A DNA stretch of 64,000 nt from DATAOG01 sp963753685 (GCA_963753685.1 CAVWDE010000032.1:1-64000); one strand, 5' to 3'. Positions 1-8,735 are shown, numbered from the stretch's first letter. Made by a program: numbers and translations. The notes: a model not told the origin generated them from the letters alone.

Positions 1-28
1 GTCTCACCTGTGCGCCCGAAAGCGTCAC

Positions 29-81
29 TTTTGCGGCCGAAATCAGCGGTTTTGCAGCGGTTTTGCGGCCGGACTCAGCGG
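29..81. repeat. degenerate short tandem repeat
   Basis: Three units follow each other without a gap: a full 21-base unit at 29-49, a shortened 11-base unit at 50-60 and a second full unit at 61-81. Each begins TTTTGC and ends CAGCGG; the two full units differ at only two positions. The repeat lies in a stretch with no convincing gene and may be the remnant of a duplicated non-coding element. No function is evident. Confidence 0.6.
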
Positions 82-192
82 TCAAGTCGCCGGCGTCGCG
101 AAAAACCATGTCTCCACAGAGGCTTACGCATAGGGCACACCCTGTCGCCTGAAGCTACACAAGTGTCGCCTGGTGTGCACTCGCCGGGCGCG

Positions 193-317
193 CGGAAATT
201 CGTTTTGGCGGCGGGAAAATTGGCGGAAATTCCTGAAATTCGGGGAAAAGCCGGCGCGGCGCTCCGGGGCGACCACCGGGTTCGCCCTTGGGAGCTGCCG
301 CGGGCACGGAAATTCGG
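193..317. other. gene-free start of window with reiterated GAAATTC
   Basis: The first 318 bases hold no gene I can support; the ORFs crossing them have low-complexity Arg/Pro/Ala-rich translations typical of GC-rich shadow frames. Within this stretch GAAATTC occurs four times (about 195-201, 226-232, 235-241 and 309-315), three times as CGGAAATTC. The cluster sits immediately downstream of the stop codon of the AT-hook-like gene that ends at 319. A binding-site array or decayed repeat is possible, but nothing in the sequence proves it. Confidence 0.35.
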
Positions 318-318
318 G

Positions 319-822
319 TCAATTCAGCGGCGTCGTTGCCAGCGCGCCATTTTTCCTGCTCCGGCTGCCCGGTGGACGGCCGCGCCCGCGTTTGGGGGTT
401 GGTGCCGAGGCCGCGACCGTAGGCGGCGGCGCGGGGTCGGCAGGCGCACCGGCCTGGTCCGCGGCGGGCGCGTCGGAGCGGCCGAAGTCCTGCACCAGGC
501 GAACCTCGGCGCCGCCGCGGCGGCCGGTCCAGCCCGAAGCGGCGAGCCCCGGTCGGCTTCGCGAGCGAGACGCACCGTCGCACACCATCAAAAGAGCCAT
601 GTGCGCCGGACCGGCCGCGGCCACCGACGGCTGGCCGTCGGCCGCGGCCAGCATGCGGACGTAGATCAGCTCCCCCGGGTGCAACAGGCTGCCCGCGGTC
701 GCGAAGTAGCCGGGCGCCAGCACGACCTCGAGCGGGTCGGCGGTGCCGTAGCCGAGCACCCGGAACGCGTACGTCCCGGGCACGAAGAACACCTCCTGCA
801 GATCGCAGCGCCGAAAAGCCAT
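319..822 (-). CDS. small hypothetical protein with AT-hook-like tail
   Basis: This is a 167-residue protein of unknown function. The start at MAFRRC was preferred over the longer ORF because a GGGGAG Shine-Dalgarno lies five bases before it. The N-terminal half looks like a compact beta-rich domain containing YAFRVLGYG. The C-terminal third is Pro/Ala-rich and ends in a basic segment with KRGRGRPPGSRSRK. The RGRP core matches the AT-hook motif, which in known proteins binds the minor groove of AT-rich DNA. DNA binding is inference from that short motif only. No other domain was recognised, and the gene stands alone on its strand. Confidence 0.6.
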   Translation of the reverse strand: MAFRRCDLQEVFFVPGTYAFRVLGYGTADPLEVVLAPGYFATAGSLLHPGELIYVRMLAAADGQPSVAAAGPAHMALLMVCDGASRSRSRPGLAASGWTGRRGGAEVRLVQDFGRSDAPAADQAGAPADPAPPPTVAASAPTPKRGRGRPPGSRSRKNGALATTPLN

Positions 823-1071
823 CAGAGCTCCCCTTGGCATGAACCGCGGCGGACTATATTCCGTATTAATTCCTATTTGCAAGAATTTTCCGCGCAGGGA
901 GTTTTCTGGCGATCCCTCGCCAAGGCGTGCGGGCACTGGTCACTTGTGTCGCCTGCGATCTTGCATTTGTTCCTATCTAGTGGCACCATGCCGGACGGCA
1001 AGGGCGGCTGATGGCGCCGCCGGGTCCGCGCCTGCGTCCCCTCGTTTCACCGCACTTTTGAGGACAAAACC

Positions 1072-1786
1072 ATGGCCGATCTCCCCAAGCCGACCGCTAA
1101 AACGCGCCGCTCCGAGCCGACCTTGGTGGTCGGCTCTGAGAGCCAGGCGCGCGCCAGCCGGCAGAACGGCGCCAGGTCGCGCGGGCCGCGGAGCGCCGCC
1201 GGCAAGGCGCGCTCGGCGCGCAATGCGGTCACCCACGGCCTGCGCAGCCGCCGGCTGGTCCTGCTCGACGACGAGAACGCGGCCGAGTTCCGCGCGTTTG
1301 CGGCCGCGCTGCAGGCGGAGCTGGCGCCTGAAGGCCGGCTCCAGGCCGATCTGGTCGGCCGCATCGTCATGGCCGCCTGGCGCGCCCGCCGCGCGGACAA
1401 GCTCGAGGCGGGCCTGCTCGGAGCCTATCTCACCGCCGACCCCGCCGATCCCGACCCGCGCGCCACCTTCGGCGAACGGGTTGATCCGCGACAACTACGG
1501 CCCGCGCGCGTTCGCCACGCTGGTCCGCTACCGCGGCTCGGTGCTGGCCGAATGGTTCCGTTCGCTGGCAGCGCTGAAGCGGCTCCAGGCCGAGGCGCAG
1601 GGCCGGTCCGCGAGCCGGCCGTGTGGCCGTCGGGCCGCCCTCCAAGGGGACCAAACGAACCCGAGAAAGCGCGTCCGAACAAAGCCTTGGCTCGCAGCCC
1701 CAGGGCTGAACGGCGCTTCGCGCGGGGCAGGGGGTCGCGGTCGTCAGCCTCCTGCCGTTCTGTCGCGTGGCCGGTGCCCGTGCTAG
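1072..1786 (+). pseudogene. conserved hypothetical protein, frameshifted
   Basis: The start ATG follows GAGGA at good spacing. The N-terminal part reads NGARSRGPRSAAGKARSARN and continues NAVTHGL, a pattern I associate with a widespread family of uncharacterised proteins of about 200-240 residues. From about base 1478 the expected continuation (NGLIRDNYGPRAF, then LVRYRGSVLAEWF) is found one frame later, so the reading frame is broken by a net +1. Past the shift the frame runs to a stop at 1786, but the last 50 codons look non-conserved, so the true end is uncertain. No function is known. The break may be a sequencing indel or real decay. Confidence 0.6.
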
Positions 1787-1827
1787 GCTGCCACCAAGGC
1801 CCGGTTCGGCTTGGCTTGGAGGGTGCG

Positions 1828-2875
1828 ATGCGCGTCTGTGTGCTGCATGCGGCCAGGGATCTGCGGCTGGAGGACAGGCCGGAGGCGGCGCTCGGGGCGG
1901 ACCAGGTGCGGGTCCGGTTCGGGGCGGGCGGCATCTGCGGCTCCGACCTGCACTATTACTACGAGGGCCGGGTCGGCGACTTCGCGGTGCGCGAGCCTCT
2001 GATCCTCGGCCACGAGGTCGCAGGCGAGGTGATCGAGACCGGGCGCGACGTCACCCGCGTCAAGGTCGGGCGATCGGGTCGCGGTCAACCCGAGCCAGCC
2101 CTGCTGGCAATGCCGCGCCTGCCAGGCCGGGCGGACCAACCTCTGCCGGCGCATGACTTTCTATGGCAGCGCCGCGGTCTTTCCCCACATCCAGGGCGCG
2201 TTCCAGGAGCAGCTGGTGTGCTTCGAGAGCCAATGCCACGTGGTGCCGAAACCCTGCCTTACGGCATCGCGGCGCTGGCCGAGCCGCTCGCGGTCTGCCT
2301 GCACGCGGTCAGGCGGGCGGGCGCTTTGCTCGGCCAGAACGTGCTGATCACCGGCTGCGGCCCGATCGGCGCGCTCACCTGCATCGCGGCGCGATACGCC
2401 GGCGCCGCCCGGATCACGGTCACCGACATCGCACCCGAGCCGCTCGCGGTCGCGCGCGAGGGTCGGCGCCGACGAGACGATCGACGCGCTGGCCGAGCCC
2501 GACCGGATCGCGGCCTATCAGGCCGACAAAGGCTGGTTCGATACCGCCTTCGAGGCGTCCGGCAACCCGAAGGCGCTGATCACCTGCCTCGACTGCGTGC
2601 ATCCGGGCGGCCGGATCGTGCAGCTCGGCATGCTGCCGGCGGGTGATCTCGCCCTGCCGCTGACCAGGCTCACGCCCAAGGAGATCGACCTTCTCGGCAC
2701 CTTCCGCTTCCACGACGAGTTCGGCCTTGCGGTCGAGGCGCTGATCAGCGGCCGGCTCGATGTCGCGCCGCTCCTGACCGGCACCTTCAGCGCGGGAGCG
2801 CGGGATGCCGCCTTCGCCGCCGCCCTCGATCGCCGCCAGCACATGAAGGTCCAGCTGGTGTTCGACGCCGCTTAG
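1828..2875 (+). pseudogene. zinc alcohol/L-idonate 5-dehydrogenase, three frameshifts
   Basis: This is a medium-chain zinc dehydrogenase, closest by eye to L-idonate 5-dehydrogenase, which oxidises L-idonate to 5-ketogluconate with NAD(P). The N-terminal frame has the catalytic zinc region CGSDLHYYYEGR and GHEVAGEV. After a +1 shift near 2067 (GGGCGAT where GGCGAT is expected) the structural zinc cysteines CWQCRACQ and NLC appear. A -1 shift near 2252 (CCC run) restores the frame for PYGIAALAEPLAV and the Rossmann motif GCGPIG. A further +1 near 2461 (GAGGGTC) leads to the C-terminus, PGGRIVQLGMLP to VQLVFDAA. Repairing all three gives 348 residues, normal for the family. As written the gene cannot make a whole enzyme. 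Confidence 0.8.
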
Positions 2876-3014
2876 CGGCTCGCCAATGATCCGGAAGGTT
2901 GCGCCTGTGAACGGCTTCACAGCAATTGCTGATGACGGCACGCTACAAAGGATGTTCGATCGGCCGACCGACGAGGCCGATTGTTTCTGCCATAGCCGAC
3001 GAAGGAGATTTCAG

Positions 3015-3794
3015 ATGATGCGCTTGCTCAACTCACTGCTCGGCGCACTCGCCCTGCTGGCGATTGGGCTGCCGTCAACAGAGAGCGCCGCCCAGGGTGG
3101 TCCCGGCACGGAGACGCCCGGCACCCACGGCATGCTTGTGGTCGGCTCTAACCACATCTACGTGTCGCACCTGCCGATGTTCGTGCCGCAGCATCGCTAC
3201 CAGGCGATCTGGGAGGTGAGCTTCGGTGCCGCGGGCGATGCGGCCTACCGCGCCGAACGGGCGCGATCCAGCAACGCCGGCAGCATCTTCACGCTGGAGC
3301 CGCAGGAGCTGTTCCGGCTGCCCGATCTGACCACGACCCGAAACAGCTTCGTTGCCGACGTCTACGTCGGTCATTTCGAGCGTGAAGGAAAGCGCAAGCT
3401 GCTCGAGGGCGTGACCGCGACCCTGAAGCGGCCGGTCCACTGGCATCCGTTCCTGACCGACGACCGGCGGTTGGACGCGTCGACCTACGTGCTGTTCGGG
3501 GATGACGACGAGCTGTTTCTGGCGCACTGGATCAGCACCGTACCCAACTATGATCAGATTCTCGTGGTCGAGCCGTCGGCGCCTCTCAGTGAGATCCCGC
3601 CGGGGGCGCAGTTCGTCGTCGTCGGGCGGGACGACCAACAGCCGCTCAGGGCCGGCGATGCGGTCGCCGGGATGATGGTCGAGGTGACCGGTCCGGGTGC
3701 GCCGGTCGATCTGCGCCCGGCGACCCTGACGGTTCGCTCGGAGTACTACTTCGAGGAAGGCGAGCTGTCGTTCACCAAGCTCGCGCAGCGCTGA
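3015..3794 (+). CDS. secreted hypothetical protein
   Basis: The protein has 259 residues and is of unknown function. GAAGGAG lies eight bases before the chosen ATG; a second ATG follows directly. Residues 1-26 form a clear Sec signal peptide (MMRLLNSLLGALALLAIGLP, cleavage likely after the following Ala-rich stretch), so the product is exported. The mature part begins with a segment containing GMLVVGSNHIYVSHLPMF and looks like a soluble mixed alpha/beta domain with no obvious metal-binding cysteine cluster. It stands between the broken dehydrogenase and a convergent membrane-protein gene and shares no operon partner. Confidence 0.75.
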   Translation: MMRLLNSLLGALALLAIGLPSTESAAQGGPGTETPGTHGMLVVGSNHIYVSHLPMFVPQHRYQAIWEVSFGAAGDAAYRAERARSSNAGSIFTLEPQELFRLPDLTTTRNSFVADVYVGHFEREGKRKLLEGVTATLKRPVHWHPFLTDDRRLDASTYVLFGDDDELFLAHWISTVPNYDQILVVEPSAPLSEIPPGAQFVVVGRDDQQPLRAGDAVAGMMVEVTGPGAPVDLRPATLTVRSEYYFEEGELSFTKLAQR

Positions 3795-3895
3795 AGCGCG
3801 CGCCGGCGCGTGGTGGCTGCCGTGAGCCGAGGCGGCAGCGGCAGCCGCGACGGCGCGCCTCGATGCCGCCTGAGCAAGGTCCGGCCGGCCGGTCC

Positions 3896-4386
3896 TTACC
3901 CGGCTTCGGCCTCCCGGGAGCGCCCGCCTGGGGTCTCGGCCAGAAGAGCGATCACGAGGGCGCTGAAGCCGAGGCCGAACAGGGCGGCATGGATCGCATG
4001 GCCGAGTTCCCACTGATCGCGGTAGCGGGTCCAGTCGGCGGGCAGCGTTTCGGGCGTCCAGACGCTGAGCGCAGCGTTCATGGGCGCGACCAGGGGAACC
4101 AGTCGGCGAGCCCCGCGGTGACCGCGATCGCGGCCGCGAGCGTCCACCAGACCGCGGGTCGCCGCCCGCGCACCATGAGGAGCAGGATCCAGGTCGAGAG
4201 GATCGCCAGCACCTCGATCGCGGCGCCGGCCACGCCGAAGGCGACGTAGAGATTGTGCTGCACGGCGAGCCAGGTGGTGCCGTCCAGCCTGAGCTTGCCC
4301 GGGATCTCCATGACGTGGGCGAAGGTCATGCCAAGCGTCAGCGCGACCAGCAGCAGGCTCAGATAACGGACGACCTTGAGGGTCAT
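3896..4386 (-). pseudogene. DUF1772-like membrane protein, frameshifted
   Basis: The first frame (from the ATG at 4386) encodes three hydrophobic helices and stops prematurely after LADWFPWSRP. The remaining family-like part (VAPMNAALSVW, then DWTRYRDQWELGHAIHAALF and a fourth helix) is in another frame. Adding one base to the G-run at 4093-4096 joins the halves into about 163 residues. The N..W..R..W..GH pattern resembles DUF1772 (anthrone-oxygenase-like) integral membrane proteins. It lies 58 bases downstream of the carbamoyltransferase on the same strand and could be the last gene of that operon. Confidence 0.65.
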
Positions 4387-4444
4387 GGCCCCGTCCTCGC
4401 CCGGAGCCTGGCCGTCCTGGTGGTCGTGACCAGCCGCAAGGGGC

Positions 4445-6280
4445 TCAGTCGAGCTCGAAGGCGTCCTTGTAGTCCCGCTTCAGCGCCGGGTTCTGGCGCT
4501 CCTTGGCGAGCACGCAGTTGCCGGCGACCAGCATCTCGATCTCGGTGCCCATGAAGCAGTGGAAGGCGTCCTCGGGCGTGCACACGATCGGCTCGCCGCG
4601 CACGTTGAAGCTGGTGTTGACCAGCACCGGGCAGCCGGTGCGCTCGTTGAAGGCGCTGAGCAGGCGATGATAGCGGGGGTTGGTGTCGGCGTGCACGGTC
4701 TGGATGCGGGCCGAGTAGTCGACGTGGGTGACCGCCGGGATCTGCGAGCGCGGCACGTTCAATTTGTCGATCCCGAACAGCGCCTCCTCGTCCTCGTTCA
4801 TCAGCCGGCGCCGGCCGGCGATCACGTCGGCGACCAGCAGCATGTACGGGCTGTCGTCGTCGAGCTCGAACCAGTCGGCGACCTGCTCGCGCAGGACCGA
4901 GGGCGCGAACGGGCGGAAGGACTCCCGGTATTTGACCTTGAGGTTCAAGAGTTTCTGCATGGTCGGCGAGCGCGCGTCGCCGAGGATCGAGCGCGCGCCG
5001 AGTGCCCGCGGGCCGAACTCCATGCGGCCCTGGAACCAGCCGACCGCCCGGCCGTCGACCAGGGCGTCCGTGGCGCCGGCGATCATCTGGTCCTCGCCCA
5101 GCACCTCGAACACGGCGCCGGCCTCGCCGAGACGCCGCTCGATCTCGCCCTGCTCGAAGGCCGGCCCGAGATAGGCGCCGCTCATGCCATCCAGAGCGCC
5201 GTTCAGCCGCCGCGGCTGGCCCTTGAACAGGTGGTGGGCGGCGAGCGCTGCGCCGAGCGCGCCGCCGGCATCGCCGGCCGCCGGCTGGATCCAGATCCGC
5301 TCGAACCTGCCGTCGCGCAGGATCTTGCCGTTGGCAACGCAATTCAGCGCCACGCCGCCGGCCAGGCACAGGTTCTTCTGGCCGGTCTCGCGCGCGAGAT
5401 CGCGCGTCAGGCGCAGCATGACCTCCTCGGTCACCGCCTGGATCGAGGCCGCGAGGTCCATGTCGCGCTGGGTGACCCGGTCCTCCGGCTTGCGCGCCGG
5501 CCCGCCGAACAGCTGGTCGAACCGGCGGTTGGTCATGGTCAGGCCGGTGCAGTAGTCGAAATATTCCTGGTTGAGGCGGAACGAGCCGTCCGCCTTCAGA
5601 TCGATCAGGTGGTCGAAGATCAGCTGGGCGTACTTGGGCTGGCCATAGGGCGCGAGGCCCATGACCTTGTACTCGCCGGAATTGACCTTGAAGCCGGTAT
5701 AGTAGGTCAAGGCCGAGTAGAGCAGGCCGAGGGAGTGCGGAAAGTGCAGCTCCTTCAGCATGGTGAGCTCGTGGCCGCGGCCGACGCCGATGCTGGTGGT
5801 CGCCCACTCGCCGACCCCGTCGATGGTCAGCACCGCTGCTTCCTCGAACGGCGAGGGAAAGAACGCGCTCGCCGCGTGGCTCTGGTGGTGCTCGGCGAAC
5901 AGCAGCCGCGAGGCCAGATCGCGCTCGCCGCCGAGCTCCTTGAGCTTCTCGGTCAGCAGGCGCTTCTGGAACAGCTTCTCCTTGAGCCACACCGGCATCG
6001 CCATGCGAAAGGACGTGAAGCCCTTGGGCGCGAAGGTGAGATAGGTCTCCAGCAGGCGCTCGAACTTGATGAACGGTTTGTCGTAGAAGGCGATGTGATC
6101 GACCTGGTCGAGGGTGATGCCAGCCTCGGCCAGGCAGTATTCGACGGCGTGCCTGGGGAACCCGGCGTCGTGCTTCTTGCGGGTGAAGCGCTCCTCCTGG
6201 GCGGCAGCGGCGATCCTGCCGTCGTCGAGCAGCGCGGCCGCGCTGTCGTGGTAGAACGCGGACAGGCCAAGAATGCGCAT
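4445..6280 (-). CDS. NodU/CmcH-type carbamoyltransferase
   Basis: This 611-residue enzyme is full length for the family that transfers the carbamoyl group of carbamoyl phosphate to hydroxyl groups of sugars, antibiotics or toxins, via carbamoyl-AMP. It opens with the ASKHA-type motif GLSAFYHDSAAALLDDG. The Kae1-like metal motif EHHQSHAASAF lies near residue 130, GEYKVMGLAPYGQPKY near 205 and LCLAGGVALNC near 300. The C-terminal domain carries GWFQGRMEFGPRALGARS. It is preceded by a DUF5989 gene (11-base gap) and an SxtJ-like gene on the same strand, a grouping known from carbamoyltransferase loci including saxitoxin clusters. The acceptor cannot be read from the sequence; a cell-surface or secreted metabolite is plausible. 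Confidence 0.93.
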   Translation of the reverse strand: MRILGLSAFYHDSAAALLDDGRIAAAAQEERFTRKKHDAGFPRHAVEYCLAEAGITLDQVDHIAFYDKPFIKFERLLETYLTFAPKGFTSFRMAMPVWLKEKLFQKRLLTEKLKELGGERDLASRLLFAEHHQSHAASAFFPSPFEEAAVLTIDGVGEWATTSIGVGRGHELTMLKELHFPHSLGLLYSALTYYTGFKVNSGEYKVMGLAPYGQPKYAQLIFDHLIDLKADGSFRLNQEYFDYCTGLTMTNRRFDQLFGGPARKPEDRVTQRDMDLAASIQAVTEEVMLRLTRDLARETGQKNLCLAGGVALNCVANGKILRDGRFERIWIQPAAGDAGGALGAALAAHHLFKGQPRRLNGALDGMSGAYLGPAFEQGEIERRLGEAGAVFEVLGEDQMIAGATDALVDGRAVGWFQGRMEFGPRALGARSILGDARSPTMQKLLNLKVKYRESFRPFAPSVLREQVADWFELDDDSPYMLLVADVIAGRRRLMNEDEEALFGIDKLNVPRSQIPAVTHVDYSARIQTVHADTNPRYHRLLSAFNERTGCPVLVNTSFNVRGEPIVCTPEDAFHCFMGTEIEMLVAGNCVLAKERQNPALKRDYKDAFELD

Positions 6281-6291
6281 CGGCGCCTCAC

Positions 6292-6441
6292 TCAGAAGAT
6301 GGTGTAGATGAACGGCGCCACCGCACTGCCCTGGGTCAGGACGATCAGGCCGCCGAACAGCGCCATCATCAGGACCACCGGCAGCAGCCAGTACTTTTTG
6401 CGGACGCGCATGAATCGCCAGAGTTCGGCGAGGAATGACAT
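6292..6441 (-). CDS. DUF5989 family small membrane protein
   Basis: This is a 49-residue protein starting MSFLAEFWRFM or close to it (MSFLAELWRFMRVRKKYWLL as translated), followed by one hydrophobic helix and the end VAPFIYTIF. Length, the RKKYW boundary before the helix and the position directly before a NodU-type carbamoyltransferase match DUF5989 proteins, which accompany such enzymes with unknown role. The ATG is preceded by CGAGGTGTAGCC, whose GAGGTG serves as ribosome binding site and is part of a tandem repeat. Its stop lies 11 bases before the carbamoyltransferase start, so translation is probably coupled. Confidence 0.85.
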   Translation of the reverse strand: MSFLAELWRFMRVRKKYWLLPVVLMMALFGGLIVLTQGSAVAPFIYTIF

Positions 6442-6525
6442 GGCTACACCTCGAAAGGGTTGGGCTACACCTCGAAAGGGTTGGGCTGCACCTCGGAAGG
6501 GTTGGGCAGCACCTCAGAACGAGTC
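6442..6525. repeat. 4 x 21-bp tandem repeat carrying ribosome-binding sites
   Basis: Four consecutive 21-base units occupy 6442-6462, 6463-6483, 6484-6504 and 6505-6525. The first two are identical, the third differs at two positions and the fourth is more diverged. Read on the minus strand, every unit includes a CGAGGTG-like Shine-Dalgarno (degenerate in the oldest unit). The unit nearest 6441 abuts the DUF5989 start codon. The array fills most of the gap between the SxtJ-like gene and DUF5989. Copy number could tune translation of the small protein; that is inference. Confidence 0.85.
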
Positions 6526-6532
6526 GGACACC

Positions 6533-6967
6533 TCAAAACTGGTTGATCATGGATTCCGGAGCGGGGCCGGGGGGATCACGTACGATCCAGTAGCTGTCGG
6601 CCTTGGCGTCGAACTTGAGCCGCAGCGGATCGCGGCCGGTGACGCGCATCAGGAAGCCGACCGGCACGATCACTATAGCATAGATCAGCGCCAGGACGAC
6701 CGGGTTGACGGCCCGAAACAGGAGCAGCCCGAGCTTGTCCCAGGCACGGTGCAGGCGGCTCAGGCTCGGCGGCGCGACCAGACCGAGCACGATCAGGACC
6801 ACGCCGGCCGCGCCCAGCCCGTACTGCACCCAGCCCAAGCCGTGGAAGTAGCTGCGGGCGACGGCGATCAGCAGGAGGATACCGCCGACCGTCAGGCCGA
6901 AGCTGCGGTCGGTGCCGCTCTTGACCTCTTCACCGCGACTGAAGTCTTCGTGAAACGACGAGCTCAT
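6533..6967 (-). CDS. SxtJ-like membrane protein
   Basis: The protein has 144 residues, with an acidic, soluble N-terminus (MSSSFHEDFSRGEEVKSGTD), two hydrophobic stretches at about 26-65 and a third at about 82-110. A further motif VGFLMRVTGRDPLRLKFD precedes the polar tail SYWIVRDPP. The TGRDPLRLKFD segment and the helix layout match SxtJ-family proteins, first named from the saxitoxin locus and regularly found beside NodU-type carbamoyltransferases. Function is unknown; a membrane anchor or partner for the transferase is inferred from context. It is the first gene of the minus-strand cassette, 91 bases upstream of DUF5989. Confidence 0.8.
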   Translation of the reverse strand: MSSSFHEDFSRGEEVKSGTDRSFGLTVGGILLLIAVARSYFHGLGWVQYGLGAAGVVLIVLGLVAPPSLSRLHRAWDKLGLLLFRAVNPVVLALIYAIVIVPVGFLMRVTGRDPLRLKFDAKADSYWIVRDPPGPAPESMINQF

Positions 6968-7179
6968 TCCGTTCCGCTCCTCCTCGAACAGCCAACGGCG
7001 CGTCCCGATGCCACCTGGCCGCGCACGTGGCCAGCCACCCCGCTGGTCCTCGTCTCAGCATCGGCATCGATGATGACAGGGCCGCGTCGGCCCCGGGGTC
7101 CCCGTGTCACGCCGAGCATCACCTTGGTCGTCTGCCGCCCGCGGCGGCGGACCGAGTATCGCCCAGGCCGGCGCGGATC

Positions 7180-7791
7180 TCAATCCGGGGCAGCCTCGGA
7201 CGCCGGCAGCGCCGCGAGCGGGCTGTCCTCGGCCTGCAACAGAAAGAACTCCCAAGTTGGTGTGGTATCAGTAATGACGACGCTGACCGCCACGGTCGCG
7301 CCGGGCTCGACCACGCCGCCGAAGAACTGCACGCCATCGTACGGCTCGGTCGTCTCCAGGACCTCGGAGAAGCGGTCGGAGCGAAACGGCCGGCCGGCCT
7401 CGCTCGCCTGGCCGAACGACAGACCATCGCCGAACGGGCTCGCGTGGTCGATGGACTCCCGCAGCTCGAGATTGAACAGCGACCAGGGCCGTTTGGTCCG
7501 GTTGCGCACGACCTTGGTCAGCGCGAAGCCGACGTCGTGGTGCGAGCGGATGCGATTGCCGAAGGCGTGGGTCATGCCGCGGATGATCAGGATCGCCGGG
7601 CCGTCGCCGGTGATGTTCTCGACCAGCACGAACGGGTCCTCGAGCGAGCCGCTGCCCGAGGCCGTGACGATGTCGAACCCGCCCAATTCGTCGCTGAAGG
7701 TGAGGCCGTCCAGGTGAACCTGACCGGCCAGCGCCGGCGGCCCCAGGGCGAGCCCGACCGCGAGCGCCAGGGCGCATGGCCAAAAGCTCAT
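7180..7791 (-). CDS. secreted hypothetical protein
   Basis: The protein has 203 residues. The N-terminus (MSFWPCALALAVGLALGPPALAG) is a signal peptide with a cleavage site after ALA. The mature protein starts with HLDGLTFSDELGGFDIVTAS and appears all-beta; it has no cysteine cluster or catalytic motif I recognise. The middle (LVENITGDGPAILIIRGM) and the C-terminal VEPGATVAVSVVITDTTPTW suggest an immunoglobulin-like or adhesin-like fold, but that is a guess. It is transcribed away from the DUF4336 gene and is separated by about 210 gene-free bases from the carbamoyltransferase cassette. Confidence 0.7.
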   Translation of the reverse strand: MSFWPCALALAVGLALGPPALAGQVHLDGLTFSDELGGFDIVTASGSGSLEDPFVLVENITGDGPAILIIRGMTHAFGNRIRSHHDVGFALTKVVRNRTKRPWSLFNLELRESIDHASPFGDGLSFGQASEAGRPFRSDRFSEVLETTEPYDGVQFFGGVVEPGATVAVSVVITDTTPTWEFFLLQAEDSPLAALPASEAAPD

Positions 7792-7958
7792 GACCGGTCC
7801 GCCCGCTGGCCCATGCGAGGGTGATGACGGCCCGCGCCCGCGAGGTCAAGGCGGCCGTGCGCCGCTCCGCGCCGGCGCGCCGAAGCCGCCTCAGTGCGTC
7901 GGCCGCCTGCTATCAAGGCCCGCGCCGCCCGTGGACGGCGGGCAACCCGGGAGCGGTG

Positions 7959-8711
7959 ATGGAGCCAGGGATGGAGCCGTATCGACCGATCAACACCCTG
8001 AAGCCGGTTGCGGGCGATGTCTGGCTGGTCGATGGCCCGATCATCGGCTTCCGGTACATGGGTCTGCGCCTGCCCTTTCCGACCCGGATGACCATCGTCC
8101 GGCTGGCGGACGGCGGCTTGTGGGTGCATTCGCCGACCGAGCTGACGGCAGCGCTGCAAGCCGAGGTCGAGGAGCTCGGCCCGGTGCGTCATCTGATCGC
8201 GCCGAACCGCATCCATTATTGGTGGATCGGCGACTGGCAGCGCGCTTTCCCCGCCGCGTTGGCATACGGCGCGCCGGGTGTCCGGGACGCCGCCGCGGCG
8301 CGCGGCGCCAGCTTCGACCGCGACCTGACCGATCGGCCGGAGCCGGCCTGGGCGGGCCAGATCGACCAGCTCCTGGTGCGCGGCCGCTATCTGAGCGAGG
8401 CGGTGTTCTGCCATCTCGCCTCGCGCACCCTGATCCTCACCGACCTGATCGAGAGCTTCGAGGCGGGCAAGATCCGAAGCTCCTGGCTGCGCCTGGTCAT
8501 GCGCCTCGCGGGCTGCCTGCACCCGGACGGCGGGATGCCGCGCGACCTGCGCCTGACCTTCCTCGGCCATCGCCGAGAGTTCCGGCAGGCCGTGACGACC
8601 ATGCTCGGCTGGCGGCCCGAGCGGGTGATCATCGCTCATGGCCACTGGTACGCCGAGGACGCGGTCGCCGAGCTGAAGCGCGCCTTCCGCTGGCTCGGCC
8701 CGCTTGACTGA
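7959..8711 (+). CDS. DUF4336 domain protein (metallo-hydrolase-like)
   Basis: The protein has about 250 residues. The start at MEPGMEPYRPINTL was chosen because GGGAG lies just upstream and the longer frame begins with low-complexity shadow sequence. DUF4336 proteins resemble metallo-beta-lactamase folds with altered metal ligands. Visible signature segments are VWLVDGPI near the start, LRLPFPTRMTIVRL, LWVHSPTELT, LIAPNRIHYWW and the C-terminal ERVIIAHGHWY. The enzymatic reaction is unknown for the family. The gene converges on ehuA with a five-base gap; the two stops share a hairpin. Confidence 0.8.
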   Translation: MEPGMEPYRPINTLKPVAGDVWLVDGPIIGFRYMGLRLPFPTRMTIVRLADGGLWVHSPTELTAALQAEVEELGPVRHLIAPNRIHYWWIGDWQRAFPAALAYGAPGVRDAAAARGASFDRDLTDRPEPAWAGQIDQLLVRGRYLSEAVFCHLASRTLILTDLIESFEAGKIRSSWLRLVMRLAGCLHPDGGMPRDLRLTFLGHRREFRQAVTTMLGWRPERVIIAHGHWYAEDAVAELKRAFRWLGPLD

Positions 8712-8735
8712 GGTCCTCAGGTTGCCTCGAGGACC
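8712..8735. terminator. bidirectional terminator-like hairpin
   Basis: GGTCCTC at 8712-8718 pairs perfectly with GAGGACC at 8729-8735 around a ten-base loop. It lies across the junction of two convergent genes (stops at 8711 and 8717). There is no U-run on either side, so termination is plausible from position only. Confidence 0.4.

Noticed and set aside
10..1011. Long plus-strand ORF at the window start
   Set aside because: Translation is Arg/Ala/Pro-rich with no domain, and it runs antisense to the better-supported AT-hook-like gene.
4559..6307. Plus-strand ORF of 582 codons
   Set aside because: It is the exact antisense of the well-conserved carbamoyltransferase; such shadow frames are common in GC-rich genes.
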